A DNA stretch of 64,000 nucleotides from Gammaproteobacteria bacterium (lineage in GTDB: Bacteria; Pseudomonadota; Gammaproteobacteria; JAABTG01). Position 1 is the stretch's first letter. The number at the start of each line of letters is the position of its first letter. Both the position numbers and the translations under genes were made by a program. Location of the stretch: positions 558,001-622,000 of the forward strand of contig JAXHLS010000002.1 of the NCBI GenBank assembly GCA_034522055.1, given 5' to 3'. The notes beneath the pieces were generated by a model. That model searched no databases and had not been told where the DNA came from. It saw only the letters and a list, made by a program, of their open reading frames with translations. Below are positions 58,348 to 64,000 of the stretch, piece after piece.

Positions 58348-58419
58348 GTCGGTTGCCGAGAGCAACCGACCTACAAACTCTGGTGGGCGATAGTAGGTCG
58401 GCTGCTCCGGGCAGCCGAC
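58348..58419. repeat. REP-family palindrome pair, second copy
   Basis: Hairpins GTCGGTTGC/GCAACCGAC (58348-58356, 58362-58370) and GTCGGCTGC/GCAGCCGAC (58397-58405, 58411-58419) repeat the pair at 47958-48037, with a different spacer. Confidence 0.85.
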
Positions 58420-58512
58420 GAAACCGGGGACTCTGGACTCCGGCTTGCGCCGGCATGATCCTGTCGCGCCCGCCATGCCGGGCCCGACTCGTCATCCGGC
58501 GTGATAACACCA

Positions 58513-59127
58513 CTACGGTCCGGCCCGCCAGGGCCGCTCGGCCAACTGCCGGTCATGCAGCCGGCCGAGGAGCGGCAGGGCGATGATGGCCCCCACCAGG
58601 GCCAGGGCCATGTCCGACTGGGTATCCCACACATAACCCTGGGTGCCGAGGAAGGCGTCGGCGGCTTCATCCGAGGCCAGTGCCACCCACCACTCGATGA
58701 GCTCGTAGAAGGCGCTGAAGGCGAGGCAGAAGCAGACGATGAAGAAATTGCGCCAGGCGGGAGCAGGAATGACGGCGTTGCGCACGAGGATCTCCCGGGC
58801 GATGAGGGCCGGCACGAAACCCTGGGCGAAGTGACCCACTTTGTCATAGTTGTTGCGCCCCGAGCCCGTCAACTCCGCCAGGGTATCGAAGAGGGGGACC
58901 TCGGCGTAGGTGTAGTGGCCGCCCACCATGAGGATCACGCAGTGGGCGAGGATGAGGCCGTAGACCAGGGGTGTCAGGGGGTAGCGCCGGTAGCTGAAGG
59001 CCAGCACCCCCGCGCCCACGAGGGCGGGGGCGACCTCCAGGAACCAGGTGAGCCGGTCCTTGGGCCCGATGGCGGACCAGACGAGGACGGCGAGGAAGAC
59101 CCCGGCCCACAGGACACGCCCCGTCAC
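58513..59127 (-). CDS. YjdF/DUF2238 inner-membrane protein
   Basis: The 204-residue protein has five to six membrane helices and the DUF2238 signatures ILMVGGHYTYAEVPLF, RNNYDKVGHFAQGF and SAFYELIEWWVAL. It starts at GTG (59127). The function is unknown. The next 380 bases upstream contain no gene. Confidence 0.9.
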   Translation of the reverse strand: MTGRVLWAGVFLAVLVWSAIGPKDRLTWFLEVAPALVGAGVLAFSYRRYPLTPLVYGLILAHCVILMVGGHYTYAEVPLFDTLAELTGSGRNNYDKVGHFAQGFVPALIAREILVRNAVIPAPAWRNFFIVCFCLAFSAFYELIEWWVALASDEAADAFLGTQGYVWDTQSDMALALVGAIIALPLLGRLHDRQLAERPWRAGP

Positions 59128-59515
59128 GCGGGCACCTGGGGCGGACGGCGCTGCCGCCCGGGAAGTTTCCGGAGCATATCCACGGTGCTTAGGTTACTCC
59201 ACCCCACCGAGGGCGTGGGCAATAGCAGCAGCCACGCCGGGACGATAGGGAACGTGACGCCTCCCCTCCGTGGCTGAAGCCATCGGGGGATGGACCAGGA
59301 TTATTGACCAATAGCGGTCACTTCAGATGCCATTACAACACGCGCGCGCCCGCGCCGCTCTAGCGCCGGATGCGCGCGCCGGACCTGGCAGCCGGCCCAT
59401 ATCGTGATCCCAGCGTGCGCTATCGTACCGACCAGGCCTCTTGGCACGGATATGGTGTAGGAACTCGGTTGACCCATGGCATCCAGTCGTACGGACAACC
59501 GCGGAGGAGGATCTT
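59128..59515. other. Gene-free stretch between yjdF and a small peptide gene
   Basis: No ORF can be supported over ~390 bases. GC-rich alternating GCGCGC tracts (59340-59390) are present. The bases immediately before 59516 carry the strong ribosome-binding site GGAGGAGG. Confidence 0.45.
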
Positions 59516-59590
59516 ATGAACAACATCATCTACATCGTCGGGCTCATCGTCATCGTCCTGTTCATCCTGAGTTTTTTCGGACTTCGATAA
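59516..59590 (+). CDS. 24-residue hydrophobic peptide
   Basis: The ORF encodes MNNIIYIVGLIVIVLFILSF and ends FGLR. It is a single membrane helix with a positive C-terminus. The GGAGGAGG Shine-Dalgarno is five bases from the ATG and near-perfect. Peptides of this shape recur in proteobacterial stress loci. It is the first gene of the envelope-protein cluster up to 62.0 kb. Confidence 0.68.
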   Translation: MNNIIYIVGLIVIVLFILSFFGLR

Positions 59591-59789
59591 GTTTCTGCTG
59601 GTTCCCAGGATCGAGGAAGAGATGCCTCGGATGTGACTGTCAGCGCACATCCGGCGCGGGCGCATGAAAAGCGGGGGCAAAGGCTCATGGCGTTCCAAGT
59701 GCGCTAGCCAGCAGAAATCAACCCTCCAAAGGCCTAACTTGAAAAACCCGATTGGCGATTTCGCTGGTCGATCCCAAAGGAGAGATCCC

Positions 59790-60059
59790 ATGGAAAAACT
59801 GCACTCACTCGCAGGCTACCCAACAATGGCCCATGCCATAACACTCGGCATCGGTCCCTCATCTGCGGCAGCGCCGTCCACGGCCGGCGACCCGCGCCCA
59901 AGAACAGCAACAACCCTCATTGCGGGAACAGGGTCTCCCGACATTGAATCCATCGGCAACCAGAAAACGACCTGGCCGAACTCCGGGCCCGATGGTTGGG
60001 AGGATGACGGTGGCAGCGTGGCCAAAGTAGGTGCGGCGCGGCCCACATTTAACCTGTAA
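59790..60059 (+). CDS. Possible 89-residue protein, uncertain
   Basis: An AAAGGAGAG site precedes the ATG. The product starts MEKLHSLAGYPTMAHAITLG and is rich in Pro, Thr and Gly, without a clear signal peptide or recognisable domain. It ends 10 bases before the next lipoprotein gene. The ribosome site and position favour a gene; the composition does not. Confidence 0.35.
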   Translation: MEKLHSLAGYPTMAHAITLGIGPSSAAAPSTAGDPRPRTATTLIAGTGSPDIESIGNQKTTWPNSGPDGWEDDGGSVAKVGAARPTFNL

Positions 60060-60069
60060 GGATGACAAG

Positions 60070-60450
60070 ATGATGAAACCCATTTCAAAATTCAGATGGT
60101 CTCGGCGCATGAGCGGGATTGGCCTTGCTGCCGTATTGATTGGCGGCTGCGCCAGTATTCCCGCGCCGACAGAACAGGTCGCCGCTTCAAAGACGGCCGT
60201 TTCCAATGCCGCCAGCGCGGGTGGGAACGAGTATGCATCCGCGAATATGCGCGAGGCCCAAGACAAGCTCGAGCGCGCCGTTCAGGCGATGGCAGAACAG
60301 GATTATCAGGATGCCCGCCTACTGGCCGAGCAGGCGGAGGTGGATGCCCAGCTGGCGGCCTCCAAGGCCCGTGCGGCCAAGGCGCAGGAGGCGGCGGTCA
60401 CTGTACTGGAAGACAGCCGCGTGCTGCGCGAGGAAATCGACCGTAAATAA
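60070..60450 (+). CDS. DUF4398 lipoprotein
   Basis: The 126-residue precursor has an N-terminal signal ending LIGG-CAS (lipobox cysteine at 27). A DUF4398 helical hairpin follows, with NEYASANMREAQDKLERAVQ and DYQDARLLAEQAEVDAQLAA. DUF4398 proteins are periplasmic and often paired with OmpA-like lipoproteins, exactly as here (29 bases upstream of the next gene). Confidence 0.88.
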   Translation: MMKPISKFRWSRRMSGIGLAAVLIGGCASIPAPTEQVAASKTAVSNAASAGGNEYASANMREAQDKLERAVQAMAEQDYQDARLLAEQAEVDAQLAASKARAAKAQEAAVTVLEDSRVLREEIDRK

Positions 60451-60479
60451 ATCAGCATTCATTCTCCCGGGAGTTCGTC

Positions 60480-61304
60480 ATGAATATAAACAGGCTTTTT
60501 TTTGCGACCCTCGTCGCGACAGCAACGCTAGCCGGCTGCGCGTCCATGCCGCAGAATTCGCAGTTGGATGAGGCGCGTAGTGATTACCAAGCGGCACAAG
60601 CCAATCCCCAAGTCGTCGACCTTGCCTCGTATGAACTGAAACTGGCCGGCGAGGCCTTGTCTAAAGCAACGGATGCAGAGAGCAGGCAGGACGATACGGC
60701 CATGGTCACTCATCTGGCCTATCTGGCGAAGCAACGGACCGCGATTGCGCAGGAGATCGCCAAGCAGAAGGCGGCTGAGAAAACGGTCACGAATGCCTCC
60801 AGGGAGCGCGGCGATGTTCGCCTCGCGGCCAGGACGGCCGAGGTGGACAAGGCCGTGCAGCAGGCACGTGATGCGGAAGCGCGGTCCAGCCAGCTCGAAG
60901 CAGAGCTAAAGGAGTTAAATGCGAAACAGACCGAGCGCGGCCTGGTGATCACCCTCGGCGACGTTTTGTTCGACACCAACAAGGCGCAACTCAAGCCAGC
61001 CGGGATCGGCAGCTTGGAAAAGCTCGCCAGCTTTCTCAAGCAGTACCCGGAGCGCAATGTGCAGATCGAGGGATACACTGACAGTAGCGGCAGTACCGAC
61101 TATAACCTCGAGCTTTCCGAGCGTCGTGCCAATGCCGTACGCACGTCCTTGCTGGGTATGGGTATCCACCGCGATCGCATCACTACCCGCGGTTACGGCG
61201 AGGAGTCACCGGTCGCCGGCAACGACACCGCCATGGGCCGTCAGTTGAACCGGCGCGTGGAAATGATCCTGTCCAAGGAGGTCGGCGACGTCTCTTCACG
61301 CTAG
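60480..61304 (+). CDS. OmpA-family lipoprotein with DUF4398 region
   Basis: The 274-residue precursor starts MNINRLFFATLVATATLAGC (lipobox). Residues ~25-150 form a long helical DUF4398-like stretch. Residues ~155-265 are an OmpA/MotB peptidoglycan-binding domain: GDVLFDTNKAQLKPAGIGSL, IEGYTDSSGSTDYNLELSER and TRGYGEESPVAGNDT, with the Asp and Arg that contact diaminopimelate. It should tether the outer membrane to murein. Co-transcribed with the upstream lipoprotein. Confidence 0.93.
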   Translation: MNINRLFFATLVATATLAGCASMPQNSQLDEARSDYQAAQANPQVVDLASYELKLAGEALSKATDAESRQDDTAMVTHLAYLAKQRTAIAQEIAKQKAAEKTVTNASRERGDVRLAARTAEVDKAVQQARDAEARSSQLEAELKELNAKQTERGLVITLGDVLFDTNKAQLKPAGIGSLEKLASFLKQYPERNVQIEGYTDSSGSTDYNLELSERRANAVRTSLLGMGIHRDRITTRGYGEESPVAGNDTAMGRQLNRRVEMILSKEVGDVSSR

Positions 61305-61650
61305 CAAAATACGAAAACCTGGCTTTGGCTTCTACGACCTGGACGGTGCGGTGGTCTGCCGGCCAGGGGTCATCGCCCAAATGGTCCACCGCCGGGCAGT
61401 ATGAGTCTCGTGGCGGGAAGGATGGGCTCCGTGGATCGGTGAGCATACCAACGACGGCCCGCCCCTGTAGGCCGGGAGTTGCTCTGCTAACACCGTTCCC
61501 TACGGTCGCGAGGGACCATCCCGCCATGGATACCCTGCCCCACACCCCGGGCGTCCCTGCCTTGGGCGAGGGGACGGCCCACGCCCACACCCCCGCCGGG
61601 ACCACCCGGTGGGGAGCACCGCGGACGAGTCGATGCACCGGGAACGGTCC
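61305..61650. other. Gene-free stretch downstream of the OmpA lipoprotein
   Basis: About 345 bases without a gene. No strong terminator is seen right after 61304. The rest is GC-rich with short C-rich tracts, and no repeat family was recognised. Confidence 0.4.
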
Positions 61651-62052
61651 ATGACGCGCGATGCCCCCGGCCACCCTGACGATGCCGCACGGATCCGTGC
61701 CCGGCTGAGCCGCCTCGCGTGGCTGCTGGACAGTTCCGTTCGGCTACCCGGGGGATTCAGAATCGGGATCGACGGCCTCATCGGTCTGATCCCCGGGATC
61801 GGGGACCTGGTTGCTGCAAGTGTGTCCGCCTATATCGTGGCGGAGGCGGCGCGCCTCGAGGTACCCGGCCATGTCATCCTGCGCATGATCTCGAATGTCC
61901 TTGTGGATCTCCTCGTCGGCACCATTCCAGTCCTGGGGGATGCCTTCGACTTCGCCTTCAAGGCCAACCGGCGCAACATCGACCTTCTCGACTCCCATCT
62001 GGATGGGGCGGCCGCAACCGCCGGCCGAGGGGACGACCCATCGTCACACTGA
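61651..62052 (+). CDS. DUF4112-family small membrane protein
   Basis: The product from the ATG at 61651 (133 residues; ATG at 61633 or GTG at 61609 are alternatives) contains LSRLAWLLDSSVRLPGGFRI, GIDGLIGLIPGIGDLVAASV and LVGTIPVLGDAFDFAFKANR. These are the diagnostic paired GxIPxxGD motifs of DUF4112. Two or three helices are hydrophobic. Function unknown. Confidence 0.88.
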   Translation: MTRDAPGHPDDAARIRARLSRLAWLLDSSVRLPGGFRIGIDGLIGLIPGIGDLVAASVSAYIVAEAARLEVPGHVILRMISNVLVDLLVGTIPVLGDAFDFAFKANRRNIDLLDSHLDGAAATAGRGDDPSSH

Positions 62053-62182
62053 ATACCTCGTCCCGGGTTGGACACGGCGCGGAGTCCAGTCCTCGAAGCA
62101 AGTGCCCACCCGCTCGGGCTCCGGCAGGCAACATGACGGCATCGGTCTTCACGATGACGGTTGTCCCGGGTATGGATCGTGG

Positions 62183-62353
62183 CTATCGACCCTGGATGCG
62201 GATGGGCGCTGGCGTGACGACGGCCCCGTAACCATCATGTCGGGCCTGCAGGGCCCGGCCCAACAAGTGGCGGGCGGTCTCGATCAGGTCGGCGGTGCGC
62301 ACGGTGATGACGTTGGGCGCCACCGCGGCCACGGCACCGTGCCTTTGCATCAT
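62183..62353 (-). CDS. Possible 56-residue ORF
   Basis: The minus-strand frame starts MMQRHGAVAAVAPNVITVRT and continues ADLIETARHLLGRALQARHD, ending PIRIQGR. The amino-acid composition and codon phase are protein-like. No good Shine-Dalgarno is seen, and it may be a remnant of a larger gene. The 400-base gap between DUF4112 and tauE has no other candidate. Confidence 0.3.
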   Translation of the reverse strand: MMQRHGAVAAVAPNVITVRTADLIETARHLLGRALQARHDGYGAVVTPAPIRIQGR

Positions 62354-62455
62354 GCCGGGGCCGGCGGCATCATCGGTCCGTACCGGGCCTGCGGGCGATG
62401 GCGCCCGCCGGACGCCGGCACCATGGTCCCCTCACGAGCGGCTAACCTCTTCGCC

Positions 62456-63226
62456 ATGCCTGGTCTGCCGGATATCACCCTCGCCCTCTACCTGGCCCTG
62501 CTGGGCATCGTGCTGTTCGCCGGGCTGGTACACGGCACCCTGGGCCTCGGTTTTCCCATGGTGGCCACGCCCCTGCTGGCGTTGCTGACGGACGTGCGCA
62601 GCGCCATCCTCATCACCCTGTTGCCCACCGTGGTGGTGAACGTGGTGAGCATCGCCCGGGGCGGGCGCTGGCGGGACAGCGTGGGACGCTACTGGCCCCT
62701 GGCGGTCTTCGTGGCCGTGGGCAGCCTGGCGGGCGCCTCCCTGCTCGTGACCGGTGACCCCGACCCCTTCCGCCTGGTGCTCGCCGGCCTGGTGCTCCTC
62801 TATCTCAACGTCGAGCGCTTCGCCGCCATCGACCTGGGTTGGATGGTGCGGCGACGCTGGGTGGCGATGGTGGTGTTCGGCACCGTGGCGGGCTTCATGG
62901 GGGGCGCGGCGAACGTGATGGTGCCGGTGCTCATCATCATGTTCCTGCAACTCCAGGCCGACACCCGGGCCACGGTCCAGGTGTTCAACATGTGCTTCCT
63001 CACGGCCAAACTGGTGCAGATCGGAGTGTTCGGCCAGGCCGGGCTCCTCACGCCCGGGGCCATGGCCACCACCGGGCCCCTGGCCCTGGCGGCCCTGGCG
63101 GCGCTGCTGGGGGGCATGGCCCTGCGGGACCGCATCAGCGCCATGACCTACCGGCGCTGGCTGCGCCGGCTGCTGGCGGTAATGGCGACCGTATTGATCC
63201 TCCAGTACGTGGCCTCCGTATATTAA
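62456..63226 (+). CDS. TauE/SafE-family permease
   Basis: The 256-residue protein has about eight membrane helices and the family's repeated glycine-rich elements HGTLGLGFPMVATPLLALLT and VAGFMGGAANVMVPVLIIM. TauE/SafE proteins export sulfite or organosulfur acids, though many are uncharacterised. In a sulfur oxidiser a sulfite or related anion is plausible, but this is inference. Confidence 0.9.
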   Translation: MPGLPDITLALYLALLGIVLFAGLVHGTLGLGFPMVATPLLALLTDVRSAILITLLPTVVVNVVSIARGGRWRDSVGRYWPLAVFVAVGSLAGASLLVTGDPDPFRLVLAGLVLLYLNVERFAAIDLGWMVRRRWVAMVVFGTVAGFMGGAANVMVPVLIIMFLQLQADTRATVQVFNMCFLTAKLVQIGVFGQAGLLTPGAMATTGPLALAALAALLGGMALRDRISAMTYRRWLRRLLAVMATVLILQYVASVY

Positions 63227-63269
63227 CGTGAAAGTCGCGAAGCACGATCTCCCCCTCTCCCTCTGGGAC

Positions 63270-63415
63270 AAATCCGTCGGGAACGGATTTGAACGCGCCT
63301 TGGCGCGGCCCGCAGGGCGAAGGGCAGGATGCCCGGAGTACAGGGATGGGGTGAGGGAACGAACATGGCGATACGCGCTCCTCTTTCATCATCTTGGGCG
63401 GCGCGTATCGCCATG
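63270..63415. repeat. Two inverted repeats between convergent tauE-like and yceH genes
   Basis: A short stem, AAATCCGT/ACGGATTT (63270-63277, 63283-63290), is followed by a perfect 15-base pair of arms CATGGCGATACGCGC (63364-63378) and GCGCGTATCGCCATG (63401-63415) around a 22-base loop. The position between convergent genes would suit a bidirectional terminator, but no T-runs adjoin the arms. Confidence 0.7.
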
Positions 63416-63423
63416 AGAGGTAA

Positions 63424-64000
63424 CTATGAACCCGCGGGCCCCTCCAGCCGTGCCCGCAGGGCCTCCACCTCGGCCTCCAGGCGCTCCACCCGTTCGACCA
63501 GCTCCGCCAGGTCCGTCCGCCGGGACCCGCCGGCGGAGGGGGCCGCCGCGACTTCCCGGGCGCGGGCCTCCACATCCACGGGGCCGCCGAAGAGATGCAT
63601 GTACTCCGAGTCCTTGCGGCCCGCCGTACGGGGCAGGCGCACCACCACGGCGGGGCCCTCGTCCTCCGCCATGAGTCCGTTGAGGGCGTCCACCACCGCC
63701 TCGTTATGGGCGAAGGCGTGGAGGCGCCCGCTGCGGGCCCGCAGCTCCCCCGGGGTCTGGGGCCCGCGCAGCAGCAGCAGGCAGACGATGGCGAACTGGG
63801 CGGCGTCGAAGTGGAAATCGTTGTAGGTGGTGTTGCACAGGCGCTGCTTGTATTTCTCCTGCCCGGTCTTGAAGTTCTCCTCGATGTGCACGAGGTTCTT
63901 GTCCCGCAGGCCGCGGGCGGTATGCTGGACCACCCCGGGGTCCAGGGACATCACCGGGTCGCGCGCGGACTTCTGGTTGCAGGCGTTGGTGAGGGCATTG
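63424..64000 (-). CDS. yceH: YceH (DUF480/UPF0502) protein, 5' end outside window
   Basis: The frame runs off the window edge with the family's early LTNACNQKSARDPVM, then LVHIEENFKTGQEKYKQRL and LLLLRGPQTPGELRARSGRL, the paired winged-helix pattern of YceH. The C-terminus has a coiled coil (LAELVERVERLEAEVEALRA). Function unknown; it is a common gammaproteobacterial cytosolic protein. Confidence 0.92.
   Translation of the reverse strand, partial: NALTNACNQKSARDPVMSLDPGVVQHTARGLRDKNLVHIEENFKTGQEKYKQRLCNTTYNDFHFDAAQFAIVCLLLLRGPQTPGELRARSGRLHAFAHNEAVVDALNGLMAEDEGPAVVVRLPRTAGRKDSEYMHLFGGPVDVEARAREVAAAPSAGGSRRTDLAELVERVERLEAEVEALRARLEGPAGS

Overview
The window is high-GC chromosomal DNA, most likely from a gammaproteobacterial sulfur oxidiser of the Chromatiales/Ectothiorhodospiraceae type (inference). 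The supporting signs are a flavocytochrome c sulfide dehydrogenase (fccAB), a class Ia ribonucleotide reductase with an NrdR site, BtuB and cobalamin-dependent MetH, GluQ, Prc, YceH, and large numbers of short palindromic intergenic repeats. No rRNA, tRNA or CRISPR array was found.

Region 1 (1-13.5 kb) is a complete urea-nitrogen locus: ureDABCEFG, then a signal-peptide porin and the urea ABC transporter urtABCDE. Each half starts behind a near-consensus sigma-54 promoter (1062-1077 and 6511-6526), with NtrC-like sites upstream. The whole locus is therefore probably induced by nitrogen limitation: the porin admits urea or related solutes, Urt imports urea, and urease hydrolyses it. Region 2 (13.5-16.3 kb) holds a glutamine-amidotransferase-like gene and a retropepsin-like protease. 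They are bracketed by two arrays of a ~138-bp repeat in opposite orientation.

Region 3 (16.3-36.9 kb) is mostly housekeeping. It contains a cobalamin riboswitch driving btuB and an ATP:cob(I)alamin adenosyltransferase, a cyclic-nucleotide-binding protein, prc, a PBP7-like endopeptidase, an HPP membrane protein preceded by an unlisted 43-codon ORF, metH, a Crp/Fnr regulator, fccBA, and nrdAB with NrdR sites.

Region 4 (37-44 kb) is accessory: a HicAB module, an AT-richer orphan gene, two different group II introns, a CsbD/PRC-barrel pair and a VapBC-like module. Both introns sit inside palindromic intergenic repeats, and their empty sites can be reconstructed from other sequence in the window. 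The RT of the first is frameshifted.

Region 5 (44-51.4 kb) contains small membrane and lipoprotein genes of stress-associated families, a duplicated block that has produced a chimeric gene, and the most unusual pair in the window. That pair is a CarH-like cobalamin sensor protein without a DNA-binding domain, translationally coupled to an ABM-PAS-coiled-coil-zinc protein. Region 6 (51.4-64 kb) has a decayed LysR gene beside pirin and flavodoxin-like genes, a TPR protein, an AraC regulator, DoxX-like and YjdF membrane proteins, an amine-oxidase-like flavoprotein, a lipoprotein/OmpA envelope cluster, a TauE/SafE permease and the 3' part of yceH.
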